From assembly GCF_030730865.1 (NCBI RefSeq), contig NZ_JAVALZ010000001.1, positions 186,001-250,000 of the forward strand: a stretch of 64,000 bases of DNA. Direction: 5' to 3'. Shown piece after piece: positions 18,406 through 27,504 of the stretch. The number at the start of each line of letters is the position of its first letter. Within the stretch, counting starts at the first letter, position 1. The position numbers and the translations under genes were made by a program. This DNA is from Uliginosibacterium sp. 31-16 (GTDB lineage Bacteria; Pseudomonadota; Gammaproteobacteria; Burkholderiales; Rhodocyclaceae). The notes under the pieces were generated by a model. That model saw only the letters and a list, made by a program, of their open reading frames with translations. It searched no databases and was not told the origin of the DNA.

Positions 18406-18975
18406 ATGAAACTCACCGGAGCCATCCTCGCCGGTGGTGCCAGCCGCCGCATGGGCGGGCAGGACAAGGGGCTGGTCGAGTTTCGCGGGCGCCCGCTGGT
18501 CGCCTGGGTCATCGATGCACTGGCGCCGCAGGTTGATGAAGTCCTCATCGTGGCCAATCGCAATCTTGAGGTCTATCGGGCCTTTGGTCACCGTGTGGTG
18601 AGTGATATTCGCCCGGACTTTCCCGGGCCGCTCGCCGGTTTCGAGGCTGCGCTGGCGCATGCACAGCACGACTGGATACTGACCTGCCCGACAGACGCAC
18701 CGCTACTGCCTCCCGACTACGCCTGCCTGCTGAGCCGCGCAGCGCCTGCGTCTCCAGCAGTGGTGCTCGTAGATGGCCACTGGGAGCCGCTCTTCAGCCT
18801 GCTACCCAAAACAGCGCTGCCCAATCTGAGCACCGCGCTGGATGCCGGCGAGCGCAAGGCCCAGCGCTGGCTGGCCAGCCTGGATCCCGTGCGGGTAAGT
18901 ATGGACAGCCATGCAGCACAGCTGCGCGACGCAGACTCGCCCGAGGATCTGGCTCGACTTGACGGGGCCAGCTGA
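18406..18975 (+). CDS. mobA: Molybdenum cofactor guanylyltransferase
   Basis: A 189-residue enzyme that attaches GMP to molybdopterin, making the MGD form used by DMSO-reductase-family enzymes. It shows the nucleotidyltransferase signature AGGASRRMGGQDKGLVEF at ~9-26, the metal-binding TCPTDAPLLPPD and the C-terminal DADSPEDLARL. Length matches E. coli MobA (194 aa). It sits directly behind moaA with no terminator between, so cofactor assembly and its final nucleotide addition are likely co-expressed. A chemoreceptor gene follows with its own promoter candidate. Confidence 0.95.
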   Translation: MKLTGAILAGGASRRMGGQDKGLVEFRGRPLVAWVIDALAPQVDEVLIVANRNLEVYRAFGHRVVSDIRPDFPGPLAGFEAALAHAQHDWILTCPTDAPLLPPDYACLLSRAAPASPAVVLVDGHWEPLFSLLPKTALPNLSTALDAGERKAQRWLASLDPVRVSMDSHAAQLRDADSPEDLARLDGAS

Positions 18976-18994
18976 TGCTTATGCATAGCCGCTC

Positions 18995-19022
18995 TTAAGT
19001 TCACTGGCGGTACGGCCGTAAA
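18995..19022 (+). promoter_or_regulatory. Possible sigma-28 (FliA) promoter for the chemoreceptor gene
   Basis: TTAAGTTC (18995-19002) and GCCGTAAA (19015-19022) are separated by 12 bases. Each matches 6 of 8 positions of the enterobacterial FliA consensus (TAAAGTTT-N11-GCCGATAA). The site is 60 bases upstream of a chemotaxis receptor start, the kind of gene FliA usually controls. Confidence 0.4.
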
Positions 19023-19081
19023 ACCCTTTCAGCATCAGCGATATTTCTGTCTGAGGCCCCGAAAAAGGAAGGATGAACGGC

Positions 19082-20698
19082 ATGAAACTCTCTACTCGCC
19101 TGAGCATCATCGTCGCCTGCAGCATTGCAGGTCTCCTGCTGATAGGTGGCCTGGGCCTGCAGAGCCTGCGCAGCAGCATGATGGCGGAACGCCACGCCCA
19201 GATTGAAACATTGCTGAAACTCTCGGTCGGGCTGGTCGAAAGTTTTCAGAAACAGGAGCAAAGCGGCAAGTTGAGCAAGCAGGAAGCACAGACCCGCGCC
19301 GCCCAGGCTCTGATGGGTCTGCAGTCGGGCACCGACTACGTGTTCGCCCGCGATGACAGCGATGTACTGGTCGCCCACTCCAGCGCAGCTCGCGTCGGAA
19401 AAGTGGATCTGGGCAGCAAGGTGCCGGACGGACGCACCACGGTACAAGTCTATCGCGACGGACTGGCCCAGCAAGGCAAACTGGCTTTCGTGGAAATCCT
19501 GACGGCCAAACCGGGTGACAAGTCCGACAACAAAATCCCCAAACTCAACGGCGTCACGCGCTTCGAGCCCTGGGGCTGGACGCTCGGCACCGGCTTCTTC
19601 CTGGACGACATCGACGCCGCCTATCGCCGCTACGCCATCACAATGGCGCTCGTCGGCCTCGTCATTCTGGCCGTCACGGCCGGCCTCTCCTTCGTATTCT
19701 CGCGCCAGATCTATGCCCAGCTTGGCGGCGAACCGGACTATGCCGCGGCCATGGTAAATGCGGTGGCTCGCGGAGACCTGACCCAACAACTGGCGACCGC
19801 CCCCGCCGGCAGCCTGATTCATGCGCTGGGTGAAATGCAGCGCGCCATGAAAGACCTGATCTCACAGATCCACAGTCAGTCCGAAGCGCTCAAACATGCC
19901 GCCAGCGAGATCAACACGACGATGGAAGAAATCAGCGCGTCCTCGCAGCAATCCTCGGACGCCACCTCCGCCACAGCCGCTTCGGTGGAAGAAATGGCAG
20001 TCAGCGTCGGCATGATTGCCGACAGTGCCCGCGACACAGAATCCAATTCAAGCCGCGCCGCCGAACTGGCCAGAGGCGGCACCACCCAGATTTCGGCCGC
20101 CGCGGTGGAAATCCAGAAGGTTTCCGAGCAGATCGAAACCGCCTCGGCCCAGATCGGCGAACTGGCCGAGCGCACGCATCACATCGGCGGCATCGCCAAT
20201 GTGATCAAGGAAATCGCCGCTCAGACCAATCTGCTGGCTTTGAATGCAGCCATCGAGGCCGCACGTGCCGGCGAACAGGGGCGCGGCTTCGCCGTCGTGG
20301 CCGACGAGGTGCGCAAGCTGGCGGAACGCACGACCAAGGCCACCAGTGAAATCAACGACACCATCCTGGCGGTGCAGTCTGATACCAGTGCCGTCGTGAC
20401 CAGCATGCAGGCTGTCGGGCCGCAGGTGGCGCGTGGCGTATCGCTGGCCGATGCCGCCGCCCGCTCCCTGAGCGAAATCAGCTTGAGCACCGAAGCGACG
20501 CTGGAAAAGATTCACGATGTAGCACACGCCACCTCGGAGCAGAATCAGGCCAGCAACAACATCGCAGCCAACATCGAGCGGATTGCCACGATGGTTGACG
20601 AATCGGATCGCTCGGTCCGCAGTGCCAGCGATGCGGTTGCCTCACTCAGCCGCATGGCTCACGACATGAACAGCGCACTGGCCCGTTTCAAACTCTGA
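19082..20698 (+). CDS. Methyl-accepting chemotaxis protein (Cache sensor)
   Basis: A 538-residue transmembrane chemoreceptor. TM1 is at ~8-28. The periplasmic single-Cache-like domain at ~35-185 contains [23 protein letters not shown]2 is at ~188-208, followed by a HAMP-like linker with the [10 protein letters not shown] sequence. The cytoplasmic signalling domain has the hairpin tip [20 protein letters not shown] and [16 protein letters not shown]. There is no C-terminal CheR-binding pentapeptide (it ends ALARFKL). The upstream ATG at 19073 touches the GGAAGG ribosome site, so ATG 19082, 9 bases away from it, is preferred. Ligand is unknown. Confidence 0.92.
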   Translation: MKLSTRLSIIVACSIAGLLLIGGLGLQSLRSSMMAERHAQIETLLKLSVGLVESFQKQEQSGKLSKQEAQTRAAQALMGLQSGTDYVFARDDSDVLVAHSSAARVGKVDLGSKVPDGRTTVQVYRDGLAQQGKLAFVEILTAKPGDKSDNKIPKLNGVTRFEPWGWTLGTGFFLDDIDAAYRRYAITMALVGLVILAVTAGLSFVFSRQIYAQLGGEPDYAAAMVNAVARGDLTQQLATAPAGSLIHALGEMQRAMKDLISQIHSQSEALKHAASEINTTMEEISASSQQSSDATSATAASVEEMAVSVGMIADSARDTESNSSRAAELARGGTTQISAAAVEIQKVSEQIETASAQIGELAERTHHIGGIANVIKEIAAQTNLLALNAAIEAARAGEQGRGFAVVADEVRKLAERTTKATSEINDTILAVQSDTSAVVTSMQAVGPQVARGVSLADAAARSLSEISLSTEATLEKIHDVAHATSEQNQASNNIAANIERIATMVDESDRSVRSASDAVASLSRMAHDMNSALARFKL

Positions 20699-20706
20699 CC
20701 GGCGAT

Positions 20707-21963
20707 TCAACAACCTGCACGGGCGGTCTGGCGCGGCAGCCAGCGCGCCGCGCATGCTGACATCAGCAGGCACGCGAGTCCCATGCCGACAAAGGCAGGG
20801 GTGAGCCCGAAGCGGTCTGCCGCATGGCCAATCGCGATCGTGCCCAGCGGGCCGGGCAGGATGGTGGCAAAGCGCATCGAGGTGACCATGCGGCCAAGCA
20901 TGCCATCTGGCGTCACCGCGAGGCGCAGACTGAGATAATTGACCACGTAAAGCGTGCTGCCAGCGCTGAACACGAACAGCGCGAGGCCCGCCGCGAGGGC
21001 CACGAAATACCAATCCGGCTGGGGCAGCACGTACAGCAGGTAGCCGGCAGCGGCGAGCGCCACCCCTGCCACCAGTGCATTGCGGATACCGAAGCGCAGC
21101 TCCATGAAATGCGCCAGCGGCGCGCCGGCCAAGCCCCCCAGCGCCCCAAGCGTATTGATCAGGCCGATGGCGGCCTCACTCAGATGCAGATTGCGCGCGG
21201 CGTGCAATACATACAGCGCCTTGAACGAATCCGATAGCAGGATCCACACGGCCACCACGCCGACCAGCCCGCGCAACATGGGGGTTCGCCACACCAGCAG
21301 GAGCCCCTCGCGTATCTGTGCCAGCACCGAGGCACCGGCATGTGAAACGATCACTTCACGCAGACGGATGCTGCCGATGAGCAGGCCGGCGATCACAAAG
21401 CTGACGGCATCCACGCTGACCGCCAGAGGCGCACCCACGGCGGCAATCAGCAAAGCCGCCAGCGCCGGGCCGCAGACCTGCGCAACGGAGCTGGCGGCAG
21501 ACAGTTTGCTGTTGGCCACCACCAGGCGCTCGCGCCCGACCAGCAACGTAACCAGCACCTGCGTCGCAGAGCCCCCGATGGCTTCGGTGCTCGACACGAT
21601 GAAGCCCACCACATAGAGCACCCCCATCGAGAGGAAGCCGGTTTCAAAGCCGATCGGCACCAGAGTCAGCCCGGCCGCAGCAATGAAATTGAAGAGCACC
21701 GCCAGCCGCTTCTTGCTCGCCCGGTCGATCCACACTCCGGCGGGCAGGCCAATGGTGATGAAGGGCAGCAGCTCGCAGGCGGCGAGGATGCCCATCTCGG
21801 TAGCACTGGCATGCAGCAGGCTCACGGCAGTCAGCGGCAGTGCCATCATGGACACGGCCGTACCCAGCGCGGACAGGGTGCTGGCGAGAAACAGGCGCAG
21901 GAAGCCGGCATCACGCCACAGCGAGTCGGCCGGAATCGAGGAAAAAAGGATGCGGTGCAGCAT
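20707..21963 (-). CDS. MFS exporter, EntS/MFS_3-like
   Basis: A 418-residue major facilitator with about 12 transmembrane helices. The N-terminal block DAGFLRLFLASTLSALGTAVSM and GVWIDRASKKRLAVL (loop 2-3 motif) match the MFS_3 group, which includes the enterobactin exporter EntS and macrolide exporters. Residues such as TPDGMLGRMVTSMRFATILPGPLGTIA (near 350-376) are typical of this group. No siderophore or antibiotic biosynthesis genes lie nearby, so the exported substrate is unknown. It converges with the chemoreceptor gene, with only 8 bp between stop codons. Its upstream gap to proA contains a diverged copy of the dispersed repeat. Confidence 0.85.
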   Translation of the reverse strand: MLHRILFSSIPADSLWRDAGFLRLFLASTLSALGTAVSMMALPLTAVSLLHASATEMGILAACELLPFITIGLPAGVWIDRASKKRLAVLFNFIAAAGLTLVPIGFETGFLSMGVLYVVGFIVSSTEAIGGSATQVLVTLLVGRERLVVANSKLSAASSVAQVCGPALAALLIAAVGAPLAVSVDAVSFVIAGLLIGSIRLREVIVSHAGASVLAQIREGLLLVWRTPMLRGLVGVVAVWILLSDSFKALYVLHAARNLHLSEAAIGLINTLGALGGLAGAPLAHFMELRFGIRNALVAGVALAAAGYLLYVLPQPDWYFVALAAGLALFVFSAGSTLYVVNYLSLRLAVTPDGMLGRMVTSMRFATILPGPLGTIAIGHAADRFGLTPAFVGMGLACLLMSACAARWLPRQTARAGC

Positions 21964-21985
21964 GGGGGCGGCAGTTTGGCGCGAC

Positions 21986-22064
21986 GCCTGCGCACCGTCA
22001 AGGCTCGCTTGCGGAGCAAGTGCAGCACCCGCCCGGGACCCGCGCGCAGCGGCCTTCTTCAGGC
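21986..22064. repeat. Diverged fragment of the dispersed intergenic repeat (copy 6)
   Basis: GCGGCCTTCTTCAGGC at 22049-22064 matches the right end of the family with a 2-base insertion. The left end (GCCTGCGCACCG, 21986) is barely recognisable. Confidence 0.4.
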
Positions 22065-22201
22065 AGGCATGCGGCAGAACAAGGCGCAGTGCGGCTGCCC
22101 GGACCGTTCCCTCACGCGTCGCAGCGCTTCATCGCGCTTTCCCAGAATCCGCGACAATGCTCTAATCACGCCTCCCACCCGGCGTCACTTCTGGTTTGCA
22201 C

Positions 22202-23479
22202 ATGGATATCAAGAATTACATGCAGGATCTCGGCCGCCAGGCCCGCGCCGCCTCGCGCCTGATGGCGGCCGCCTCGACCGAAGCCAAGAACACCGCGCTG
22301 TGCGCCATCGCCGCGAAGATCCGCGAGCGCGCCGGCGAACTCCTCGCCGCCAATGCGCGCGACCTCGAGCAGGCCCGCGCTGACGGCCTTGAGCCCGCGA
22401 TGCTCGACCGCCTGACCCTCACGGCCAAAGGCGTTGAAACCATGGCCGCCGGGCTTGAGCAGATTGCCTCCCTGCCCGATCCGGTCGGCGAAATCACCGA
22501 TGTAAAACGTCGCCCCTCGGGCATCCAGGTGGGTCACATGCGTGTGCCGCTGGGCGTCATCGGCATCATTTACGAAGCTCGTCCGAATGTAACAGCAGAT
22601 GCCGCCGGGCTCTGCCTGAAGAGCGGCAACGCGGCTATTCTGCGCGGAGGCAAGGAAGCCCTGCACTGCAATCAGGCGATTGCCGCCTGCGTGCGCGAGG
22701 GGCTGGAAGAAGCCGGCCTGCCCGCGGCGGGCGTGCAAGTGGTGGAAACCACCGATCGCGCCGCAGTAGGCGAACTGATTACCATGCCCGCGTTTGTGGA
22801 TGTGATCGTGCCGCGCGGCGGCAAGGGCCTGATCGAAAGGATCAGCCGCGACGCCCGCGTGCCGGTGATCAAGCATCTGGATGGCAACTGCCACGTCTAT
22901 CTGGACGACGCGGCCGATGCCGCCAAGGCCCTGCCCATCGTGGAGAACAGCAAGACCCAGCGCTACGGCACCTGCAATACGGCCGAATCGCTGCTGGTGG
23001 CCCGCTCGCAAGCCCCTGCCCTGTTACCGGCCATTGGCGCCATGTTCGAGAGCAAGGGAGTGGAGATGCGCTGCTGTCCTGAGTCTCTGGCCATACTATC
23101 CGCAAACCCAAGCCTGACTCGGCTCTTGAAGGAGGCGACCGAAGCGGACTGGAGCGAGGAATATCTCGCACCGGTCATCGCCATCAAGGTCGTGGCCGGA
23201 CTGGATGCCGCGATCAACCATATCAACACCTACAGTTCGCAGCACACCGAATCCATCGTGACCGAGAATTACAGCCACGCCATGCGCTTTCTGCGTGAAG
23301 TGGACTCGGCCTCGGTGATGGTGAATGCCTCCACCCGCTTTGCCGACGGCTTTGAATACGGGCTGGGTGCCGAAATCGGCATCTCGACCGACAAGATTCA
23401 CGCCCGTGGCCCGGTCGGTCTGGAAGGCCTCACCTCACAGAAATGGATCGTGTTCGGCAACGGAGAAGTTCGCAAATGA
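22202..23479 (+). CDS. proA: Gamma-glutamyl phosphate reductase
   Basis: A 425-residue NADPH-dependent enzyme that reduces gamma-glutamyl phosphate to glutamate semialdehyde in proline synthesis. Visible: [33 protein letters not shown], the catalytic Cys in [13 protein letters not shown] and the C-terminal [25 protein letters not shown] two codons upstream (22196) is an alternative start. ATG 22202 is preferred, although no strong ribosome site is seen. proB is not adjacent, but the proline gene proC is in this window (50.7 kb). The stop codon overlaps the ATG of the next small membrane-protein gene, so the two are translationally coupled. Confidence 0.96.
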   Translation: MDIKNYMQDLGRQARAASRLMAAASTEAKNTALCAIAAKIRERAGELLAANARDLEQARADGLEPAMLDRLTLTAKGVETMAAGLEQIASLPDPVGEITDVKRRPSGIQVGHMRVPLGVIGIIYEARPNVTADAAGLCLKSGNAAILRGGKEALHCNQAIAACVREGLEEAGLPAAGVQVVETTDRAAVGELITMPAFVDVIVPRGGKGLIERISRDARVPVIKHLDGNCHVYLDDAADAAKALPIVENSKTQRYGTCNTAESLLVARSQAPALLPAIGAMFESKGVEMRCCPESLAILSANPSLTRLLKEATEADWSEEYLAPVIAIKVVAGLDAAINHINTYSSQHTESIVTENYSHAMRFLREVDSASVMVNASTRFADGFEYGLGAEIGISTDKIHARGPVGLEGLTSQKWIVFGNGEVRK

Positions 23480-23691
23480 CGCGTGAAGGAATTTCCACCC
23501 TCCTGATGGTCACCGCCATCATCCTGCCACTGGCCAGCTGGAAGAATTTCCGCAGGCCTGGCGTCCCGTTCTGGCGGTTTGCGCCGCTGCACAGCGTGCA
23601 CAAATTCCTGTACCCGGTCGGCACCGCCTTGTACTGGATGGGCCTGGTCCTGGCCATCATCGGTCTGGCCGTGCGCTGGCTGCCCATCTGA
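23476..23691 (+). CDS. Small two-helix membrane protein, unknown function
   Basis: A 71-residue protein with two hydrophobic segments, [13 protein letters not shown] (~9-21) and [17 protein letters not shown] (~52-68), joined by a basic, aromatic loop ([22 protein letters not shown]). Its ATG overlaps the proA stop (ATGA), a strong sign of real, coupled translation. The next gene follows after 11 bp. I do not recognise a family. The topology suggests an inner-membrane protein with both ends in the periplasm or both in the cytoplasm. Confidence 0.75.
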   Translation: MTREGISTLLMVTAIILPLASWKNFRRPGVPFWRFAPLHSVHKFLYPVGTALYWMGLVLAIIGLAVRWLPI

Positions 23692-23702
23692 GAGCCTCCC
23701 CC

Positions 23703-24281
23703 ATGCGCCTGAAACCGCTGCTGTTGCAAATCACCCTGTTTGGCTTGAGTGCCAGCGCGCTGGCGATGGATGTGGCAGGCGTCAGCTTCGAGGAGAAAAC
23801 CCGTCTCGGTGACAGCGAGCTCGTGCTCAACGGCGCCGGCATGCGCAACAAGCTGGTATTCAAGGCCTATGCAATGGGCCTTTACCTGCCACAGAAGATC
23901 GACACGGCGGCCGGCGTCCTCGCCAGCAAGGGGCCGCGCCGGATCCAGCTGGTCACGCTGCGCGACCTGACGGCCGAACAGCTGGCCGACGCCCTGATTG
24001 AATTCGTGCACAAGAATCACAGCGCCGCCGAACTTGAGAAACTCAATCCGCGCATTGAAACCCTGCGCGGCATCATGCTCGGCATTGGCAAGGCGCCGGA
24101 GAAAACCCGCATCCGTCTGGATTATTTTCCCGCCAGCGGCACGCGGGTTTATGTCGGCAATGAGCAAAAAGGTGCCGATATTCCCGGCGAAGATTTTTAC
24201 GCCGCCTTGCTGAAAATATGGCTGGGCGAACATGTACCGCAGGAATCCCTGCGCGACGCCTTGCTGGGGCGTAAAGGCTGA
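23703..24281 (+). CDS. Chalcone isomerase-like exported protein
   Basis: A 192-residue protein with a signal peptide (MRLKPLLLQITLFGLSASALA) and a mature domain of the bacterial chalcone-isomerase-like family. Characteristic features are GVSFEEKTRLGDSELVLNGAGMR, VFKAYAMGLYLPQKI and the C-terminal DIPGEDFYAALLKIWLGEHVP. The plant fold binds flavonoids and fatty acids. Bacterial periplasmic members have no proven reaction, so ligand binding is only an inference. It is third in the proA-71aa-CHI-ogt-xerD run, 11 bp after the small membrane protein and 5 bp before ogt. Confidence 0.85.
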   Translation: MRLKPLLLQITLFGLSASALAMDVAGVSFEEKTRLGDSELVLNGAGMRNKLVFKAYAMGLYLPQKIDTAAGVLASKGPRRIQLVTLRDLTAEQLADALIEFVHKNHSAAELEKLNPRIETLRGIMLGIGKAPEKTRIRLDYFPASGTRVYVGNEQKGADIPGEDFYAALLKIWLGEHVPQESLRDALLGRKG

Positions 24282-24286
24282 CGCAA

Positions 24287-24757
24287 ATGAGCCACGTCCG
24301 CGTGCTGGCCAGCCTGCCGACCTGCCATCTGGGCATGCGTCAGAATGCGGCGGGCCTGATTGAAGAAATTCTTTTCCTGCCGCTGGATGCCACACCTGAA
24401 ATTGCCAGCGATGCACTGGCAAAATCATTTATCGCCCAGATCGAGCAGTATCTAACGAGCCCTCAGCACACCCTTTCCTTGCCACTCGCACCGTGCGGCA
24501 CAGCCTTTCAGCAACGCGTCTGGCACGCCATTCGCAGCATTCCGGCAGGTTGCACACGTAATTATGGTGAATTGGCGGAGATTCTGGTTTCGGCACCACG
24601 CGCCGTCGGCCAGGCTTGCGGCGCCAATCCCTTTCCGTTGATTACGCCCTGTCACCGGGTTCTGGCCAAAACCGGGCTGGGCGGCTTTGCCCACGCGCAG
24701 AACGGCTGGCTGCTGGACACCAAGCGCTGGCTGCTGCAGCACGAAGGCGCACTCTAG
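24287..24757 (+). CDS. ogt: Methylated-DNA--protein-cysteine S-methyltransferase
   Basis: A 156-residue suicide DNA-repair protein that moves the methyl group from O6-methylguanine to its own Cys. The active-site motif PCHRV (LITPCHRVLAKTGLGGFA) and the DNA-binding helix region FQQRVWHAIRSIPAGCTRNYGELA are clear. Length and the short N-terminal domain fit Ogt rather than the two-domain Ada. Its stop codon (24755-24757) abuts the next ATG, so ogt and xerD are tightly coupled. Confidence 0.94.
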   Translation: MSHVRVLASLPTCHLGMRQNAAGLIEEILFLPLDATPEIASDALAKSFIAQIEQYLTSPQHTLSLPLAPCGTAFQQRVWHAIRSIPAGCTRNYGELAEILVSAPRAVGQACGANPFPLITPCHRVLAKTGLGGFAHAQNGWLLDTKRWLLQHEGAL

Positions 24758-25660
24758 ATGGCTGCGGCGGGCAGCACACATCCCGATATCGACGCCTTCA
24801 TTGACGATGTGTGGCTACAGGACGGGCTTGCAAAAAACACGCTGGAATCCTACCGCAGCGATTTGAATCTGTTTGCCCTCTGGCTGCAGGCACATTCAGC
24901 CAGCGAGCTCGTCCATGCCAGTCAGCAGGAACTGGCGCAATATCTCGCTGAAATTTCCTCGCGCAGCAAACCCTCCACCCAGCGCCGCATCATGTCGGCG
25001 CTGCGGCGCTTTTATCGCCTGCAATTGCTGAATCAGCGCATCCAGCAGGATCCGACGCTGGATCTGGGCAATCCGGCTACGGTTGAGCGCTTCCCGAAAA
25101 CGCTCAGCGAAACCCAGATCGAGAATCTGCTCGCCGCACCGGATATTGAATCGCCTTTCGGACTGCGTGACCGGGCGATGATTGAAACCATCTACGCCAG
25201 CGGTCTGCGGGTTTCGGAACTGGTAAATCTGAAAATTTCGGAAATGGATTTGAATCAGGGCCTCGTACGCATCACCGGCAAGGGCGCCAAAGAACGACTG
25301 GTACCTTTGGGCGAATGGGCGCTGGAATGGGTTCGGCGCTATTTGCAGGAAGCCCGCCCGGCACTTCTGAAAACCCCTTGTGATGAGGTTTTCCTGACCC
25401 GCTTCGGCAGTGCCATGAGCCGCCAGATGTTCTGGAACACCATCAAGCAGCATGCCCGCCAAGCCGGAATCGCCGAAAACCAGATTTCGCCACACACACT
25501 GCGTCACGCCTTCGCCACACATTTGCTGAACCACGGCGCCGATTTGCGTGTGGTGCAATTGCTGCTGGGTCATGCAGATATTTCAACCACCCAGATTTAC
25601 ACACACGTCGCCCGGGAACGCCTGAAACAACTGCATCAAATTCATCATCCGCGTGCGTGA
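24758..25660 (+). CDS. xerD: Site-specific tyrosine recombinase XerD
   Basis: A 300-residue tyrosine recombinase that, with XerC and FtsK, resolves chromosome dimers at dif. The N-terminal SAM-like core-binding domain runs from DVWLQDGLAKNTLESYRSDL. The catalytic residues are Arg in YASGLRVSELVNL, Lys in ITGKGAKERLVPLG, His-x-x-Arg in SPHTLRHAFATHLLNHGADL, the second His in LLGHADISTTQIYTHV and the nucleophile Tyr in the same stretch. Length and the GADLRVVQLLLGHADISTTQ segment are typical of XerD. It sits at the end of a housekeeping run with no mobile-element context. Confidence 0.95.
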   Translation: MAAAGSTHPDIDAFIDDVWLQDGLAKNTLESYRSDLNLFALWLQAHSASELVHASQQELAQYLAEISSRSKPSTQRRIMSALRRFYRLQLLNQRIQQDPTLDLGNPATVERFPKTLSETQIENLLAAPDIESPFGLRDRAMIETIYASGLRVSELVNLKISEMDLNQGLVRITGKGAKERLVPLGEWALEWVRRYLQEARPALLKTPCDEVFLTRFGSAMSRQMFWNTIKQHARQAGIAENQISPHTLRHAFATHLLNHGADLRVVQLLLGHADISTTQIYTHVARERLKQLHQIHHPRA

Positions 25661-25868
25661 CATATTCCACAGGGCAGGCAGGCTATTGCCCTCAGGAATA
25701 CCTCCATTCAAACGATGATTTGCGTTGATTTAAATATTGGTGGCAAAATTGGCCCCTTGGCATCCGCTACGCAACATTCAATAAATTCAAGCGGAGCCCA
25801 TACGAATCGGCCGGCCATATTCTTGAGTTCTTAATCAGGCCGACCATTGCAACGGAAAAAGGAAAAAT

Positions 25869-26240
25869 ATGCTGCTGACCAAATCCCAATTGAACAAGGC
25901 TTCCGACAAGGATCTCGATCAGGCCGTCGTCGCCATCAAGGCAGAAATCACCAAGCGCGCCAGCAATTCCAAGGAAAAAGCGCTGAAGGAATTGAAGGCT
26001 GTCGCAGCCAAGCACGGCATGTCGCTGGATACGCTGCTCGGCGGAAAACCGGGCAAGGCTGCTGCTGCCAAGGCTCCGCGCGCCAAGAAGGTCGCCGGCA
26101 AGGTCAAGGGCAAGGTCGCTCCGAAGTATCGCAACCCGGCCGACGCTTCGCAGGTGTGGACCGGCCGTGGCCGCCAGCCGCTGTGGGTGGGCGCAGCGCT
26201 GTCGGCAGGCCAGAGCTTGGACTCTCTGCTGATCAAATAA
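25869..26240 (+). CDS. H-NS-family nucleoid protein
   Basis: A 123-residue histone-like protein of the short betaproteobacterial H-NS type. It has a charged helical oligomerisation part (residues ~5-50, LNKASDKDLDQAVVAIKAEI), an Ala/Lys-rich linker (~55-85) and the C-terminal DNA-binding motif YRNPADASQVWTGRGRQPLWV. The linker (KAAAAKAPRAKKVAGKVKG) also looks histone-H1-like. H-NS proteins bind AT-rich DNA and silence acquired genes. The 208-bp upstream region is clearly more AT-rich than its surroundings, fitting self-regulation. A strong terminator follows. Confidence 0.93.
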   Translation: MLLTKSQLNKASDKDLDQAVVAIKAEITKRASNSKEKALKELKAVAAKHGMSLDTLLGGKPGKAAAAKAPRAKKVAGKVKGKVAPKYRNPADASQVWTGRGRQPLWVGAALSAGQSLDSLLIK

Positions 26241-26263
26241 ATCTGCGGCGGTCAGAAACAGAA

Positions 26264-26290
26264 AAGGCGACCAGACGGTCGCCTTTTTTT
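26264..26290 (+). terminator. Intrinsic terminator of the H-NS-like gene
   Basis: AAGGCGACC, loop AGAC, GGTCGCCTT form a perfect 9-bp stem and run into seven T. Confidence 0.93.
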
Positions 26291-26310
26291 CATCGGTACA
26301 GCCCAGCCAT

Positions 26311-26712
26311 TCAACTACGCGGCATGCCCATCTGCAGCGCACCGGCGGCCGGCGGGCCATCACCATTGCGACCGCGTTCGATATACACCCCGACCCGGCG
26401 CACATTACGCAACACGCCGGGCTTGGCAATCGACACCCGCACCCACGGGGCGTTGAATTCTTCGAACATCAGCGCCACCACGAATTCGCCCAGGGTTTCG
26501 AGCAGATTGAATTGACGTTGCGCCAGCACTTCACGAATTCTGTCGACAACCAGGTCATAACTGATGGTGTCCGCGATATCATCGCGCTCTGCCGCTGCAT
26601 CGGGCACACCGAAAGTCATGTTGATTTCCAGCGCTTGAGCCGCCGAGCGCTCACGCGGATAAATGCCGACGTGTGCGTCGACCAGCATGCCTTCGATGAA
26701 AATGAAATCCAT
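26311..26712 (-). CDS. folB: Dihydroneopterin aldolase
   Basis: A 133-residue enzyme of folate synthesis that splits 7,8-dihydroneopterin into 6-hydroxymethyl-dihydropterin and glycolaldehyde. It has the N-terminal MDFIFIEGMLVDAHVGIYPRER, the active-site Glu in NLLETLGEFV and Lys in VSIAKPGVLRNV. The nine-codon extension to 26739 lacks support. It is divergent from plsY with only 34 bp between start codons, and converges with the H-NS-like gene's terminator. The tail (~118-133, RGRNGDGPPAAGALQMG) is slightly longer than in E. coli FolB. Confidence 0.93.
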   Translation of the reverse strand: MDFIFIEGMLVDAHVGIYPRERSAAQALEINMTFGVPDAAAERDDIADTISYDLVVDRIREVLAQRQFNLLETLGEFVVALMFEEFNAPWVRVSIAKPGVLRNVRRVGVYIERGRNGDGPPAAGALQMGMPRS

Positions 26713-26746
26713 GAATGACCAACCCGGCCTGTGGCCCATTTGAGAA

Positions 26747-27388
26747 ATGTCGCTGATTCTACCCCTGCTGCTTGCTGCCTACCTGATTGGCTCCATCCCG
26801 TTTGCTGTGGTCGTGAGCCGCGCCATGGGCCTGACCGACCCACGCAGTTTCGGCTCCGGCAACCCCGGCGCCACCAATGTCCTGCGCAGCGGCAACAAAA
26901 CTGCCGCTCTGCTGACCCTGATCGGCGATGCGGCCAAGGGGGGCCTGGTGGTATGGGCTGCCCGTGCGTTTGCCGCCCCCATCGGCCTCGGTGCCACAGA
27001 TCTGGCGCTGATTGCGGTGGCCGTCTTCCTCGGCCACGTGTTCTCGGCTTTCCTGCGGGGCAAGGGCGGCAAGGGCGTGGCCACCGCAGCCGGCGTGCTG
27101 CTGGGAATCAACCCGCTGCTGGGCGGCGCGGTGCTGCTGGTATGGCTGGCTACCGCATTGATTTCGCGTTACTCCTCGCTGGCCGCTGTCGTTGCTGCAA
27201 TAGCCGCCCCGGCACTGACCCGTGGCATTACCGGATCGGAGTATTGGACGGTGGCAGTGATGGCCATGGTGACCGTGCTGATCTGGCGTCACAAGGACAA
27301 CATCCGCCGCCTGATCAAGGGAGAAGAGAGCAAGATCGGCAGCAAGAAAAAAACCCCAGCAGAAACCCCTGAGGACAGCGCCGGCTGA
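26747..27388 (+). CDS. plsY: Acyl-phosphate:glycerol-3-phosphate acyltransferase
   Basis: A 213-residue inner-membrane enzyme that starts phospholipid synthesis by acylating glycerol-3-phosphate from acyl-phosphate. It has five hydrophobic helices and the three family motifs: [24 protein letters not shown] and [18 protein letters not shown]. The C-terminal tail is basic and polar ([19 protein letters not shown]). The short spacer to folB means that the two divergent promoters must overlap each other or the genes. A perfect hairpin at 27427-27453 probably ends the transcript. Confidence 0.95.
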   Translation: MSLILPLLLAAYLIGSIPFAVVVSRAMGLTDPRSFGSGNPGATNVLRSGNKTAALLTLIGDAAKGGLVVWAARAFAAPIGLGATDLALIAVAVFLGHVFSAFLRGKGGKGVATAAGVLLGINPLLGGAVLLVWLATALISRYSSLAAVVAAIAAPALTRGITGSEYWTVAVMAMVTVLIWRHKDNIRRLIKGEESKIGSKKKTPAETPEDSAG

Positions 27389-27426
27389 AGACCCGCCCCC
27401 TGCCTTGAGCTACAGGCATGCCCTTT

Positions 27427-27453
27427 GGAAAACCGCACCCAGCGCGGTTTTCC
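27427..27453. terminator. Bidirectional hairpin terminator between plsY and tsaD
   Basis: GGAAAACCGC, loop ACCCAGC, GCGGTTTTCC form a perfect 10-bp stem between two convergent genes. The A/T tracts are inside the stem base, as in many bidirectional terminators. Confidence 0.7.
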
Positions 27454-27504
27454 ACGAAGCCTCGCCGAAGCGCCTTGCTGGAAGTGCCTCTGCAGGAAGG
27501 CGGG

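Noticed and set aside
24758-25660. Tyrosine recombinase as an integrase of a mobile element
   Set aside because: Length, motifs and the surrounding housekeeping run (proA, ogt) fit chromosomal XerD. No att site, tRNA junction or cargo genes are nearby.
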